From the NCBI RefSeq assembly GCF_030412015.1, contig NZ_JASNRD010000018.1:1-64000 (forward strand): a stretch of 64,000 nt of DNA, given 5' to 3'. Below, in pieces: positions 27,239 to 38,927 of this stretch. Made by a program: the position numbers and the translations under genes. Source of the DNA: Massilia sp. YIM B02763 (GTDB lineage: Bacteria; Pseudomonadota; Gammaproteobacteria; Burkholderiales; Burkholderiaceae_D). Position 1 is the first letter of the stretch, and each line of letters starts with the position of its first letter. Under the pieces are notes generated by a model, which did no database searches, was not told the origin of the DNA, and was given only the letters and a program-made list of their open reading frames with translations.

Positions 27239-28579
27239 TTGAATCAGAATACCTCCTCCGACTGGATCGCGCGCAGCTTGCGCAGCGTCTGGCATCCATG
27301 CACGCAAATGCAGCACCACGAAGAGGTGCCGCTGATCGCCGTCAGCCGCGCCAAGGGGGCGTGGCTGTACGACCATGAAGGACGGCGCTACATGGACGGC
27401 ATCAGCTCGTGGTGGGTCAACCTGTTCGGCCACGCGAACCCGCGCATCAACGCCGCCCTGAAGGAGCAGCTCGACACGCTGGAACACGCGATGCTGGCCG
27501 GCTTCACCCACGAGCCGGTGGTCGAGCTGTCCGAGCGCCTGGCCGCGCTGACGGGCCACAACCTGGGCCATGCCTTCTACGCATCGGACGGCGCCTCCGC
27601 CGTCGAGATCGCGCTGAAGATGAGCTTTCATTACTGGCGCAACGCCGGCCATGCGGACAAGCAGGAATTCGTCTGCCTGCAGGGCTCCTACCACGGCGAG
27701 ACGGTCGGCGCGCTGGGCGTGACCGACGTCGCCCTGTTCAAGGATGCCTACGGCCCGCTGCTGCGCGCCGCGCGCACGGTGGCCTCGCCCGATGCGCGCA
27801 ATGCGCGCGAGGGAGAGTCGGCGCAGGACGTGGCGCTGCGCGCCGCGCAGGACGTGGAGGAACTGTTCGCCGAACGGGCCGACCATATCGCCGCCATCAT
27901 CGTCGAGCCGCTGGTGCAGTGCGCGACCGGCATGGCGATGCACGACCCGCTGTACCTGCAGCGCCTGCGCGAGCTGTGCGACAAATACCACGTGCACCTG
28001 ATCGCCGACGAGATCGCGGTCGGCTGCGGCCGCACCGGCACCTTCTTCGCCTGCGAACAGGCGGCAATCTGGCCGGACTTCATGTGCCTGTCGAAGGGCA
28101 TCAGCGGCGGCTACCTGCCGCTGTCCCTGGTGCTCACCACCGAGAAGGTCTACGAGGCGTTCTACAGCGAGGACATCACGCGCGGCTTCCTGCATTCGCA
28201 CTCGTACACGGGCAATGCGCTGGCCTGCCGCGCGGCGCTCGCGACGCTGCGGATCTTCGAGGAAGACGACGTGCTGAACAAGAACCGCGCGACGGCCACC
28301 CGCCTGATGACGGAACTGGCGCCGCTGCTGGACCACCCGCGCGCGACCAACTTCCGCCAGCGCGGCATGATCCTCGCGTTCGACGCCGTCGAGCCGGACA
28401 GCGCGCGCGCCGCGACCTTCGCGCGCCGCTTCTTTACCAGCGCCGTCGAGAACGAGCTCCTGCTGCGCCCGATCGGCCGCACGGTCTACCTGATGCCGCC
28501 CTACGTGCTGGACGAGGAAGAGATCGTGGGCCTGGCCGCGCGCACGCGCAAGGTATTCGAGACGGTGATCGCGGCGTGA
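27239..28579 (+). CDS. bioA: Adenosylmethionine-8-amino-7-oxononanoate aminotransferase
   Basis: A 446-residue class III PLP aminotransferase. It has the BioA substrate-site segment VWHPCTQM near residue 17 and [18 protein letters not shown], with the PLP lysine in [13 protein letters not shown]. It converts KAPA to DAPA using SAM as amino donor. The only start that keeps the conserved N-terminus is TTG at 27239, with a weak GGGA upstream; a rare start codon would lower expression. It opens the biotin operon 31 bp behind liuC. No BirA-type operator is seen, so it may be read through from the liu genes. Confidence 0.92.
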   Translation: MNQNTSSDWIARSLRSVWHPCTQMQHHEEVPLIAVSRAKGAWLYDHEGRRYMDGISSWWVNLFGHANPRINAALKEQLDTLEHAMLAGFTHEPVVELSERLAALTGHNLGHAFYASDGASAVEIALKMSFHYWRNAGHADKQEFVCLQGSYHGETVGALGVTDVALFKDAYGPLLRAARTVASPDARNAREGESAQDVALRAAQDVEELFAERADHIAAIIVEPLVQCATGMAMHDPLYLQRLRELCDKYHVHLIADEIAVGCGRTGTFFACEQAAIWPDFMCLSKGISGGYLPLSLVLTTEKVYEAFYSEDITRGFLHSHSYTGNALACRAALATLRIFEEDDVLNKNRATATRLMTELAPLLDHPRATNFRQRGMILAFDAVEPDSARAATFARRFFTSAVENELLLRPIGRTVYLMPPYVLDEEEIVGLAARTRKVFETVIAA

Positions 28580-28581
28580 CG

Positions 28582-29769
28582 ATGGACCTGATCGCCCACA
28601 TCGACAGCCAGCTCGAGGCGCTGGCCGCGCGCAGCCTGACCCGGCGCCGCCGCACGGCCGAGACGCCGTGCGCGCCGCGCCAGGTCGTCGACGGCCGCGA
28701 ACTGCTCGCGTTCTGCAGCAACGACTACCTGGGCCTGGCCGCGCACCCGCGCGTGGTCGAGGCGCTGCGCGAAGGCGCGTCCCTGTACGGCGCCGGCAGC
28801 GGCGCCTCCCACCTCGTGTCCGGCCACGGCCGCGCGCACGCGCAGCTGGAAGAACGCCTGGCCGCGTTCGAGGCGCCGCACCTGGTCGATGCGCGCGCGC
28901 TGTACTTCTGCACCGGCTACATGGCCAACCTGGCCGTGCTGACGGCGCTGGGCGGCGACAAGGAAGCCATGATCTTCTCGGAAGCGCTGAACCACGCGTC
29001 GCTGATCGACGGTGCGCGCCTGGCCCGGGCCGGTGTCACCGTCTACCCGCACGGCGACACGGCGGCGCTGGACGCGCAGCTGGCAGCAAGCAACGCCGCC
29101 ACGAAGATCGTCGTCACCGACAGCGTGTTCAGCATGGACGGCGACCTGGCCCCGCTGCCGCAACTGCTGGCCCTGTGCGAACGGTACGGCGCCTGGCTCG
29201 TCGTCGACGACGCCCACGGCTTCGGCGTGCTGGGAGAGAACGGCCGCGGCGCGCTCGAGCACTTCGGCCTGCGCTCGCCCAACCTCGTCTACGTCGGCAC
29301 GCTGGGCAAGGCCGCCGGCGTGGGCGGCGCCTTCGTGGCGGCGCATGCGTCCGTGGTCGAGCTGCTGGTCCAGCGCGCCCGACCCTACATCTACACGACG
29401 GCCGCGGCACCGGCGCTGGCGCACGCGCTGCTGGCCAGCCTCGACATCATCGAGGGCGAGGAAGGCCGCGCGCGCCGCGTCCACTTGAATACGCTGATCG
29501 CCCGACTGGACGGGGAACTGCGCCTGGAACGCTGGCAGCGCCCGCCCTCGACGACGGCGATCCAGCCGATCGTCATCGGCGCCAACGACGAGGCGCTGGC
29601 CGTCTCCGCCCATCTGCACGAGCAGGGCCTGTGGGTGCCGGCGATCCGCCCGCCGACCGTGGCGCCGGGCACGGCACGCCTGCGCGTGACCCTGTCGGCG
29701 GCGCACACGCATGACGACGTCGCGCAGCTCGCCGCTGCGCTCAACCGCCTGGAAAGGAGCGGAGCATGA
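28582..29769 (+). CDS. bioF: 8-amino-7-oxononanoate synthase
   Basis: A 395-residue alpha-oxoamine synthase. Conserved segments include [13 protein letters not shown] near residue 45, [12 protein letters not shown] near 72, [12 protein letters not shown] for PLP contacts and the Schiff-base Lys in [12 protein letters not shown]. It condenses pimeloyl-ACP or -CoA with L-alanine to KAPA. The ATG lies two bases after the bioA stop, and the gene end overlaps bioD by four bases (ATGA), so the three are translated together. Confidence 0.93.
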   Translation: MDLIAHIDSQLEALAARSLTRRRRTAETPCAPRQVVDGRELLAFCSNDYLGLAAHPRVVEALREGASLYGAGSGASHLVSGHGRAHAQLEERLAAFEAPHLVDARALYFCTGYMANLAVLTALGGDKEAMIFSEALNHASLIDGARLARAGVTVYPHGDTAALDAQLAASNAATKIVVTDSVFSMDGDLAPLPQLLALCERYGAWLVVDDAHGFGVLGENGRGALEHFGLRSPNLVYVGTLGKAAGVGGAFVAAHASVVELLVQRARPYIYTTAAAPALAHALLASLDIIEGEEGRARRVHLNTLIARLDGELRLERWQRPPSTTAIQPIVIGANDEALAVSAHLHEQGLWVPAIRPPTVAPGTARLRVTLSAAHTHDDVAQLAAALNRLERSGA

Positions 29770-30599
29770 CCCTGAACGATCCCGAACAAACCGGAAACGG
29801 CACGGCTGCCAACCCGGACGTCGGCTTCGCCGAACCCGCAACGGCCACGGAGCCGAAGACCATCGAGGTGCCGGCCGCGCTGGCCGCCGAAGGCATCCCG
29901 ACCCGCTTCGCCTGCTTCGTCACCGGCACCGACACCGAGATCGGCAAGACGCTGATCTCCAGCGCGATCCTGCACAAGCTCGTGCAGCAGGGCCAGCGCG
30001 CCTGCGGCATGAAGCCGATCGCGGCCGGCGCCGAGGAACGCGACGGCGTGCTGCACAACGACGACGCCGCCATGCTGCGCGCCGCCGGCAACGTGAACCT
30101 GCCGCAGCACATCACCACGCCCTTCATGCTGCGCGAACCGTGCGCGCCGCACATCGCGGCCGCATTGGAGGGCGTGACGATCGAACCGGTGCCCATCATG
30201 ACGGCGTATGCCGAGATCCTGGGCGCGTCCGACGCCACCGTCGTCGAAGGCGTGGGCGGCTTCTGCGTGCCGTTCTCGAACGACTTCGACAGCGCCGACC
30301 TGGCCGTGCAATTGAACCTGCCGGTGGTGCTGGTGGTCGGCCTGCGCCTGGGCTGCATCAACCATGCGCTGCTGACGGCCGAGGCGATCGTCGCGCGCGG
30401 CCTGGTGCTGGCCGGCTGGGTCGCCAACCAGGTCGACCCGGACATGCGCTTCGCCGACGAGAACATCGTGGCGCTGCAGGAGCGCATGCCGGCGCCGCTG
30501 CTGGGCCGCGTGCCCCGGCTGCAAGAACCCACGGCTGCGCAAGCGGCCGCCTACATCGAACTCGCGGGCCTGCCGGGATGGCCGGCCACGCGTGCGTAA
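29766..30599 (+). CDS. bioD: Dethiobiotin synthetase with N-terminal extension
   Basis: A 277-residue protein with the BioD P-loop GTDTEIGKT at 54-62, then KPIAAGAEE and [11 protein letters not shown] for substrate and metal binding. It closes the ureido ring of dethiobiotin with ATP and CO2. E. coli BioD is about 225 residues; here some 45 extra residues (Ala/Pro/Thr/Glu-rich, low complexity) precede the P-loop. No internal ATG lies between the overlap start and the conserved core, so the extension seems real. Confidence 0.9.
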   Translation: MTLNDPEQTGNGTAANPDVGFAEPATATEPKTIEVPAALAAEGIPTRFACFVTGTDTEIGKTLISSAILHKLVQQGQRACGMKPIAAGAEERDGVLHNDDAAMLRAAGNVNLPQHITTPFMLREPCAPHIAAALEGVTIEPVPIMTAYAEILGASDATVVEGVGGFCVPFSNDFDSADLAVQLNLPVVLVVGLRLGCINHALLTAEAIVARGLVLAGWVANQVDPDMRFADENIVALQERMPAPLLGRVPRLQEPTAAQAAAYIELAGLPGWPATRA

Positions 30600-30620
30600 T
30601 CTTTCAAAACAAGGAATCCC

Positions 30621-31649
30621 ATGTCCCAAGTCGTCACTCTCCACCCGCCGGCCGCCCCCGTCACGCTGCCGAAGAACGCCACCTGGCCGCTGGCCGACGT
30701 GCTCGCGCTGTTCGAGCTGCCGCTGCCGGAACTGATGTTCCGCGCCGCCCAGGCGCACCGCACCCACTTCCCCGACGGCGACGTCGAACTGGCCACGCTG
30801 CTGTCGATCAAGACCGGCGGCTGCGAGGAAGACTGCGGCTACTGCCCGCAGGCGGCGCGCTACGACACCGGCGTCGAAGCCAAGAAGATCCTCGACCTGG
30901 ACATCGTGCTGGCCGCCGCCAGCGAAGCCAAGGCCAAGGGCGCGACCCGCTTCTGCATGGGCGCCGCCTGGCGCAGCCCGAAGGAACGCGACATGGAAAA
31001 GGTCGAAGCCATGGTGCGCGGCGTGAAGGCGCTGGGCATGGAGACCTGCGCCACGCTGGGCATGCTGGAAGAAGGCCAGGCCGAACAGCTGGCCGCCGCC
31101 GGCCTGGACTTCTACAACCATAACATCGACACCTCGCCGGACTTCTACGGCGACGTCATCTCGACCCGCGAATACCAGGACCGCCTGGACACGCTGGGCC
31201 GCGTGCGCAATGCGGGCCTGAAGGTCTGCTGCGGCGGCATCGTCGGCATGGGCGAGACCCGCGAACAGCGCGCCGGCCTGATCGCCCAGCTGGCGAACAT
31301 GAATCCGTATCCGGAATCGGTGCCCGTCAACCACCTCGTGCAGGTCGAAGGCACGCCGCTGCACGGCCTGCCGCCGCTGGACCCGATCGAATTCGTGCGC
31401 ACCATCGCCGTCGCCCGCATCACGATGCCGAAGGCGCGCGTGCGCCTGTCGGCGGGCCGGCGCGAGCTGGGCGAAGCGGTGCAGGCGATGTGCTTCATGG
31501 CCGGCGCCAACTCGATCTTCTACGGCGACAAGCTGCTGACGACCGACAATCCGGAAGCGAACGATGACCGCGCGCTGCTGGAGAAGCTGGGCCTCAAGAC
31601 GCGCGCGACGACGCTGAACGAGGCGCCGAAGGAGCGTTGCGGCTGCTGA
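30621..31649 (+). CDS. bioB: Biotin synthase (radical SAM)
   Basis: A 342-residue radical-SAM enzyme. The SAM-cluster cysteines are in CEEDCGYC (Cys68, 72, 75). The ligands of the sulfur-donating [2Fe-2S] cluster are in [14 protein letters not shown] and [13 protein letters not shown]. The C-terminus has the usual cysteine-rich end (KERCGC). It inserts sulfur into dethiobiotin. AAGGAA precedes the ATG. An inverted repeat pair at 31670-31751 follows and may end the operon. Confidence 0.95.
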   Translation: MSQVVTLHPPAAPVTLPKNATWPLADVLALFELPLPELMFRAAQAHRTHFPDGDVELATLLSIKTGGCEEDCGYCPQAARYDTGVEAKKILDLDIVLAAASEAKAKGATRFCMGAAWRSPKERDMEKVEAMVRGVKALGMETCATLGMLEEGQAEQLAAAGLDFYNHNIDTSPDFYGDVISTREYQDRLDTLGRVRNAGLKVCCGGIVGMGETREQRAGLIAQLANMNPYPESVPVNHLVQVEGTPLHGLPPLDPIEFVRTIAVARITMPKARVRLSAGRRELGEAVQAMCFMAGANSIFYGDKLLTTDNPEANDDRALLEKLGLKTRATTLNEAPKERCGC

Positions 31650-31669
31650 TGAAGCACGCTGCGCTTGAA

Positions 31670-31751
31670 CGTCGCCCCTGCGGAGGCAGGGGCCCAATTT
31701 TGAGCTGCCGAAACGCGTGCAAATTGGGTCCCTGCCTTCGCAGGGACGACG
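31670..31751. repeat. CCTGC-TTCG-GCAGG inverted repeat pair between bioB and liuD
   Basis: The arms at 31670-31700 and 31721-31751 are near reverse complements of each other, and each also forms a small hairpin on CCCTGC/GCAGGG. The unit matches that at 10651-10737. It separates the biotin operon from liuD and could terminate or stabilise the bio transcript. Confidence 0.75.
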
Positions 31752-31792
31752 TGGTTGATTTTCATAAAATTTAAAACATTACGAGACACCAC

Positions 31793-33817
<2,025 letters not shown>

Positions 33818-33829
33818 CGGGCCGTTCAT

Positions 33830-33890
33830 GGTGGGCACGTGGTGCCCACCCTACGTACGCATGCCGTAGGGTGGGCATCACATGCCCACC
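33830..33890. repeat. GTAGGGTGGGC palindromic repeat, copy 4
   Basis: The arms at 33830-33855 and 33865-33890 match as reverse complements at 24 of 26 positions, with a 9-nt spacer. The core is again CGTAGGGTGGGCA. It stands between liuD and the reductase gene, so it may attenuate transcription inside the cluster. Confidence 0.8.
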
Positions 33891-33922
33891 GAACCACAAG
33901 CACAATAACAAAGGAGACAACG

Positions 33923-34852
33923 ATGCGGATACTGCTGTACCGCAGCGACGGCGACACGGGTCCCTGGGCCGAGGACTTCGCCGCGGCGCTGCCGCATGCC
34001 GAGACCGTCGCGTGGCGGGAAGGGGTGGCCACGCCCCCGTGCGACTACGCCGCCGTCTGGGCGCCGCCGCCCGCCATGCTGGCCGACCTGGCGCGGGTGA
34101 AGGCGGTCTTCCTGATGGGCGCCGGCGTCGACGGCCTCCTGAAATTCGGCGACGCCCTGCCCGACGTGCCCATCGTGCGCCTGGGCGATGCCGGCATGGG
34201 CGAGCAGATGGCGGACTATGTGCTGCACGCCGTGCTGCGCTACTTCCGCCGCTTCGACGAGTACGCGCAGCAGGCGCGCCAGGGCCTGTGGAACCCGCTG
34301 GCCGCGCGCGACAAGGCCGAATTCTCCGTCGGCGTGCTGGGACTCGGCAAGCTGGGCGTGCCCGTGCTGCAGGCGCTGCGCCGGCAGGGCTTTCCCGTGC
34401 GCGGCTGGAGCCGCACGCCGAAGGACCTGCCCCACATGGCCTGCTACGCCGGCATGGAGACGCTGGACGCCTTCCTGGCCGATACCCGCGTGCTCGTGTG
34501 CATGCTGCCGCTGACGCCCGACACGAACAACCTGCTCGACCGCGCGCGCCTGTCGCGGCTGCCGCAGGGCGCCTACCTCGTCAACGTCGCGCGCGGGGCA
34601 CTGGTGGCGGAGCCGGACCTGCTCGCGCTGATCCGCGCCGGCCATATCGCGGGGGCCACACTGGACGTGTTCCGCAACGAGCCGCTGCCCGCGCCGCATC
34701 CGTTCTGGGACGAGCCGCGCATCACCATCACGCCGCACGTCTCGGCGCTGACGCTGCGCGGCGAAGCGGTGCGCCAGATCGCGACGAAGATACGCCTGCT
34801 CGAACAGGGCGAGACGGTCGCGGACGTCGTCGACCGGCAACGGGGATACTGA
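33923..34852 (+). CDS. ghrA: Glyoxylate/hydroxypyruvate reductase A-type dehydrogenase
   Basis: A 309-residue D-2-hydroxyacid dehydrogenase of the GhrA type. The NAD(P) motif is VGVLGLGKLG near residue 138. The catalytic Arg is in NVARGALV, the Glu follows in DVFRNEPL and the His is in TPHVSAL. GhrA reduces glyoxylate and hydroxypyruvate with NADPH. AAGGAGA precedes the ATG. It sits between liuD and the HMG-CoA lyase gene without an obvious link to leucine; it might serve the oxalate/glyoxylate pathway at 47-63 kb or act on a branched 2-oxo acid. Confidence 0.83.
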   Translation: MRILLYRSDGDTGPWAEDFAAALPHAETVAWREGVATPPCDYAAVWAPPPAMLADLARVKAVFLMGAGVDGLLKFGDALPDVPIVRLGDAGMGEQMADYVLHAVLRYFRRFDEYAQQARQGLWNPLAARDKAEFSVGVLGLGKLGVPVLQALRRQGFPVRGWSRTPKDLPHMACYAGMETLDAFLADTRVLVCMLPLTPDTNNLLDRARLSRLPQGAYLVNVARGALVAEPDLLALIRAGHIAGATLDVFRNEPLPAPHPFWDEPRITITPHVSALTLRGEAVRQIATKIRLLEQGETVADVVDRQRGY

Positions 34853-34872
34853 ATGAAAATCGAGGAGATGCC

Positions 34873-35781
34873 ATGAACCTGCCGAACAAGGTCAAGATCG
34901 TCGAAGTGGGCCCGCGCGACGGCCTGCAGAACGAAAAGGAGGCGGTGTCCGCCGCCGTGAAGATCGAGCTGGTCGACCGCCTCGCGCGCGCCGGCTTCCG
35001 GAACGTGGAGGCGGCGTCCTTCGTGTCACCGAAATGGGTGCCGCAGATGGCGACCAGCGCCGAGGTCCTGGCCGGCATCGCCCGCCTGCCCGGCACCATC
35101 TATTCCGCGCTGACGCCGAACATGCAGGGCTTCGAGGCGGCGCTGGCCAGCCGCGCCGACGAAGTCGTGATCTTCGGCTCGGCATCGGAAGCGTTCTCGC
35201 AGCGGAACATCAACTGCTCGATCGCGGAATCGATCGCGCGCTTCGAGCCGGTGGCGCGCGCGGCCAAGGATCACGGGCTGCGCCTGCGCGGCAGCGTCAG
35301 CTGCTCGTTCGGCTGCCCGTACCAGGGCGAGGTCCCCTTGTCCGCGGTGGCCGACGTGGTGGGCCGCATGCGCGACCTGGGCTGCGACGAGATCGACATC
35401 GCCGACACCATCGGCGTCTCCACGCCGAGGAAGACGCAGGCCGTGATGGAGACGGCGGCGCGCGCGTTCGACCTGGCGCGCATCGCCGGCCACTTCCACG
35501 ACACCTACGGCCAGGCGCTGGCGAACATCTATGCCAGCATGGAAGTGGGCGTGGCGATCTTCCATTCGTCCGTATCGGGCCTGGGCGGTTGTCCGTATGC
35601 CAAGGGCGCGACGGGCAACGTCGCCACCGAGGACGTGCTGTACATGCTGCACGGCTTGGGGATCGAGACGGGCGTGGACCTGGACCAGGTAGTGGATGCG
35701 GGCGACTTCATCTCGCGCCAGCTGGGACGCAAGGGCGCGAGCCGCGCGGGGAATGCCTTGCTCGCCAAACGCACGGCCTGA
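34873..35781 (+). CDS. liuE: Hydroxymethylglutaryl-CoA lyase
   Basis: A 302-residue TIM-barrel lyase. It has the N-terminal VEVGPRDGLQNE with metal-binding Asp, SCSFGCPYQGEV, AGHFHDTYGQALANIYA and the active-site loop VSGLGGCPYAKGATGNVATED with the conserved Cys. It splits HMG-CoA to acetoacetate and acetyl-CoA, the last step of leucine breakdown. The ATG follows GAGGAGATG. A strong intrinsic terminator begins 20 bp after the stop, closing the region. Confidence 0.95.
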   Translation: MNLPNKVKIVEVGPRDGLQNEKEAVSAAVKIELVDRLARAGFRNVEAASFVSPKWVPQMATSAEVLAGIARLPGTIYSALTPNMQGFEAALASRADEVVIFGSASEAFSQRNINCSIAESIARFEPVARAAKDHGLRLRGSVSCSFGCPYQGEVPLSAVADVVGRMRDLGCDEIDIADTIGVSTPRKTQAVMETAARAFDLARIAGHFHDTYGQALANIYASMEVGVAIFHSSVSGLGGCPYAKGATGNVATEDVLYMLHGLGIETGVDLDQVVDAGDFISRQLGRKGASRAGNALLAKRTA

Positions 35782-35800
35782 CCGCGCGGAAATGAAAAAA

Positions 35801-35826
35801 GGCCGACGATCGCTCGTCGGCCTTTT
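35801..35826. terminator. Bidirectional intrinsic terminator
   Basis: A perfect 9-bp stem GGCCGACGA/TCGTCGGCC with a 4-nt loop, preceded by six A and followed by TTTT. It serves liuE on the plus strand and, read from the other side, the tRNA-Pro gene. Confidence 0.9.
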
Positions 35827-35834
35827 CGTTATAC

Positions 35835-35911
<77 letters not shown>

Positions 35912-35998
35912 AAGACGGCCATCATAACCGTCGCGGACACCCGGGTCAAGGAAAGCACCCTTGATTGAGCGCGGCTGCGGTTTTCCTGCACAAACCTG

Positions 35999-36685
35999 AT
36001 GGATCGAGACGTGAACGCGACTTTCGACTTCGACGCCGCCAACCCCGCCCTGCCCGCGCCCGAACGCAGGCAGGTCATGCGCATCGTCGCGGGCATGGCC
36101 CTGTCGATCGCCGTGCACGTCGTGCTGCTGGCGCTGTACCGCGCGCCGGCCGCCCCGCCCGCGCCGCCGGCCAGCGAAGCGCTGACGGTGCGCCTGCGCG
36201 CCGCACCTGTGCCTGCACCTGTCCCTGTGCCGATCCCAGAACCTGTGCAGCCCTCCGTTCCCCGTGACGAGACGCCCGCCGTGCCGAAGGCGGCACCGGC
36301 GCCGCGCAGCCGATCCGCCGAACGCCCGGCGCGCCGCGTGATCGCCGTCGACCCCGAGGTGCGCCAATCGGCCGAGGAAAGCTATCCCGTCGAGGCGGCG
36401 TCCGAGCCGCCCGCGCAGGCCGCGGCACCGGAAACGCCGGCCGCCCCGCGCTTCGACCTGGACGCCGCGCGCAAGACGGCGCGCCTCGTCGCGGGCGAAC
36501 CCGATCCCGCCAAGAAAGGCACGGCGCTGGAGCGCCTGCCGCCGCCGCCCTTGCAAACCGAGAACAAGTTCGAGCGCGCGATCAAGTCGGCCAAGCGGCG
36601 CGACTGCAAGGATGGCGTGCCGGGCGGCTTGCTGGCGCCCCTGTTCCTGGCCATGGACAAGAAGGACAGCGGCTGCAAGTGGTGA
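35999..36685 (+). CDS. Membrane-anchored Pro/Ala-rich protein, unknown function
   Basis: A 228-residue protein with one N-terminal membrane helix (about residues 28-48, GMALSIAVHVVLLALYRAP), then a long Pro/Ala/Arg-rich region (50-150) and a short C-terminal part with two cysteines (RDCKDG and SGCKW). The layout resembles TonB and related energy-transducing or envelope-spanning proteins, but no TonB C-terminal domain is recognisable. It starts about 90 bp beyond the divergently read tRNA gene and has no clear partner. Confidence 0.65.
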   Translation: MDRDVNATFDFDAANPALPAPERRQVMRIVAGMALSIAVHVVLLALYRAPAAPPAPPASEALTVRLRAAPVPAPVPVPIPEPVQPSVPRDETPAVPKAAPAPRSRSAERPARRVIAVDPEVRQSAEESYPVEAASEPPAQAAAPETPAAPRFDLDAARKTARLVAGEPDPAKKGTALERLPPPPLQTENKFERAIKSAKRRDCKDGVPGGLLAPLFLAMDKKDSGCKW

Positions 36686-36723
36686 GCCGCGCGGCGGACC
36701 GTCACAAAACGCTTGTCCATCAT

Positions 36724-36739
36724 CCTACCTTCTAGTAGG
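36724..36739. promoter_or_regulatory. Candidate TetR operator, upstream of the TetR gene
   Basis: CCTAC-CTTCTA-GTAGG. It overlaps the Shine-Dalgarno region of the TetR gene and matches 14 of 16 bases of the site before the membrane-protein gene at 37402-37417. Confidence 0.6.
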
Positions 36740-36748
36740 ATGATTCGC

Positions 36749-37333
36749 ATGAACAAATCTTCGACCACAGCCGACGATATCCTGGCCTGCACGCGCAAGC
36801 TGATCGTCGCCGGCGGCTACAACGGCTTCAGCTATGCGGACATCGCCGACGTGGTCGGCATCCGCAAGGCCAGCATCCACCACCATTTCCCCAGCAAGGC
36901 GGAGCTGGTGACGACGCTCGTCGCCCGCTACCGGGAAGCGGCCGAGGAAGGCATCGCCAACCTGGCACGCAGCATTCCCGAGCCGCTCGAGCAATTGCGC
37001 GCCTACCTGCGCTACTGGGAGACCTGCATCGAGGATGCCAGCGCGCCGTTCTGCATCTGCGCGCTGCTGGCCGGCGAACTGCCGCTGCTGCCGGAAGCGG
37101 TGGCGCTCGAAGTGCGGGCTTATTTCCGCTTCCTGTCAGGCTGGCTGGCCTCGGTATTGGAACGGGGCGTGCAGGAAGGCGCTCTAACGCTGGCGCACCC
37201 GCCGCGCGTGGAGGCGGAAGCGTTCATGGCCATCGTCCATGGCGCCATGCTGTCGGCGCGCGCCTATGGCGATGCCCGGACCTTCGGCGCCATCATGTGG
37301 CCGCAACTGGAGCGCTTCTCGGCAGGAAAGTAA
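36749..37333 (+). CDS. TetR-family transcriptional regulator
   Basis: A 194-residue TetR/AcrR regulator. The N-terminal HTH is at about 8-55 (YNGFSYADIADVVGIRKASIHHHF) and the C-terminal ligand/dimer domain resembles the TetR_C_6-like group. The ATG at 36749 has AGGA eight bases upstream; an ATG at 36740 is also in frame. A 16-bp palindrome overlaps the translation start region, and the same palindrome lies before the next gene, so both are probably repressed by this protein. Confidence 0.85.
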   Translation: MNKSSTTADDILACTRKLIVAGGYNGFSYADIADVVGIRKASIHHHFPSKAELVTTLVARYREAAEEGIANLARSIPEPLEQLRAYLRYWETCIEDASAPFCICALLAGELPLLPEAVALEVRAYFRFLSGWLASVLERGVQEGALTLAHPPRVEAEAFMAIVHGAMLSARAYGDARTFGAIMWPQLERFSAGK

Positions 37334-37401
37334 ATATAAGCAGTATCCGCGCGGCCCAGGCGCGCTGCGGGGGTAGTCGTCGTCTTTGTGCGCCCAACAC
37401 G

Positions 37402-37417
37402 CCTACCAACTAGTAGG
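37402..37417. promoter_or_regulatory. Candidate TetR operator, upstream of the membrane-protein gene
   Basis: CCTAC-CAACTA-GTAGG, 23 bp ahead of the start codon at 37441. Its half-sites and spacing are the same as in the site at 36724-36739. Confidence 0.6.
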
Positions 37418-37440
37418 TAGCAAACTCGAAAGGAACCATC

Positions 37441-38013
37441 ATGCAAGCACACGACAGCACCGGCCAGGAACGCTGGCTGACCCGCTACTATTTCACCCGC
37501 GCCGCGTTTTCCTTCGCCTGGGTCGCCGCGGCCCTCACGGCGGGACGGCAATCCTGGCTCGCCGCCGCGGCCCTGCTGGTCGCCTATCCCGTCTGGGATG
37601 CGCTGGCCAACTACGTCGACGGGGCCAAAAGCGGCGGCCTGGGCCGCAACAAGACGCAGGCCGTCAACGTCGCGGTGAGCCTGGCGACGGCCATTGCCGT
37701 GGCGTTCTCGCTGGCGAGCATGAACCTGGTGCTGGGCGTGTTCGGCGCCTGGGCGATCCTGTCCGGCCTGCTGCAGCTGGGCACGGCGCTGCGGCGCTGG
37801 AAGACCCACGGCGCGCAGTGGGCGATGGTGCTGAGCGGCGCCCAGTCGGCGCTGGCGGGCGGCTTCTTCATTGCCCAGGCGCGGATGCCGGCGGTGCCGT
37901 CGATCGCCAACGTGGCCGGCTATGCGGGCGTCGGCGCCGCCTATTTCCTCGTGTCGGCGGTGTGGCTGACCGTCACCGTGGCGCGTAGAAAGGTGGCGCT
38001 CACTCGCCCTTGA
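37441..38013 (+). CDS. Small multipass membrane protein (DUF308-like)
   Basis: A 190-residue protein with about six membrane helices, in paired hydrophobic runs like HdeD/DUF308 proteins (LLVAYPVWDALANYV, then NLVLGVFGAWAILSGLLQLGTALRR). HdeD-type proteins are linked to acid or stress responses, but this assignment is by pattern only. AAAGGAA precedes the ATG. The TetR gene upstream and the shared operator suggest it is the regulated effector. The 3' end overlaps the convergent rsmI gene by 14 bp. Confidence 0.7.
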   Translation: MQAHDSTGQERWLTRYYFTRAAFSFAWVAAALTAGRQSWLAAAALLVAYPVWDALANYVDGAKSGGLGRNKTQAVNVAVSLATAIAVAFSLASMNLVLGVFGAWAILSGLLQLGTALRRWKTHGAQWAMVLSGAQSALAGGFFIAQARMPAVPSIANVAGYAGVGAAYFLVSAVWLTVTVARRKVALTRP

Positions 38014-38917
38014 TCTGCAGGGCGCGCTCGTACAGCGCGTTCTTCTTCTTCCCCGTGATCTGCGCGGCCAGGCTGGCCGCCTGCTTCACCGAGCACTCCG
38101 CCAGCAGGATGTTCAGGATGCGCTCCGCCTCGGCATCGCCTTCCTCGCCGGCCTGGGGCGCGCCCTCGACCAGCACGACGAATTCGCCCCGTTCGCGGTT
38201 GGCGTCGGCCTTCACCCAGGCCAGCGCCTCGCCCAGCGGGCAGCGGTGGATTTCCTCGAACAGCTTGGTCAGCTCGCGCGCGAACACGACTTGCCGCGTG
38301 GGCTCGAACACGGCCGCCAGGGCCTCGACGCAATCGACGATGCGATGCGGTGCCTCATAGATGACGAGGGTCGCCGCCATCGGCTTGAGCGCCGCCAGTT
38401 CCGCTTCGCGCTGCTTCGTCTTGGCCGGCAGGAATCCGACAAAATGGAAGCGGTCGTTGACCAGGCCGCTGGCCGACAACGCCGTCACCGCCGCCGACGC
38501 GCCCGGCAGCGGCACCACGTTCAGGCCGGCGGCGCGCACGGCGTCGACGATGCGCGCGCCCGGATCGGACACGGCCGGCGTACCGGCGTCGGACACCAAC
38601 GCCACCCGTTCGCCCGCCTGCAGGCGCTGCACCAGTTTTTCCGCCGCCTCGCGCTCGTTGTGCTGGTGCGCGGCCACCATGTGCTTGTTCAGGCCGAAAC
38701 GGGCCAGCAGCGCCCCGGTCTTGCGCGTATCCTCGCAGGCCACGACGTCGGCCAGCGCCAGCAGGTGCAGGGCGCGCAGCGTGATGTCGGTGACGTTGCC
38801 GATCGGCGTTGCCACTACATAAAGTGTGCCAGTAGGATAAGATTGCTGGGCGGCCTCGCCCAGCACGGGCAGTTGGACGATCTGGGTGGTCTGCTGACTG
38901 TTCTCTTTAACTGTCAT
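38000..38917 (-). CDS. rsmI: 16S rRNA 2'-O-ribose C1402 methyltransferase
   Basis: A 305-residue tetrapyrrole-methylase-fold enzyme. It has the RsmI N-terminus LYVVATPIGNVTDITLRAL, the CEDTRKTGALL segment, LVSDAGTPAVSDPGARIV and PLPGASAAVTALSASGL. It methylates C1402 in the decoding centre of 16S rRNA using SAM. About 30 extra residues precede the conserved core. The start codon is only 10 bp from that of lpoA on the opposite strand, as in E. coli where the two genes are also divergent neighbours. Confidence 0.93.
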   Translation of the reverse strand: MTVKENSQQTTQIVQLPVLGEAAQQSYPTGTLYVVATPIGNVTDITLRALHLLALADVVACEDTRKTGALLARFGLNKHMVAAHQHNEREAAEKLVQRLQAGERVALVSDAGTPAVSDPGARIVDAVRAAGLNVVPLPGASAAVTALSASGLVNDRFHFVGFLPAKTKQREAELAALKPMAATLVIYEAPHRIVDCVEALAAVFEPTRQVVFARELTKLFEEIHRCPLGEALAWVKADANRERGEFVVLVEGAPQAGEEGDAEAERILNILLAECSVKQAASLAAQITGKKKNALYERALQIKGE

Positions 38918-38927
38918 GGTGGGATAG

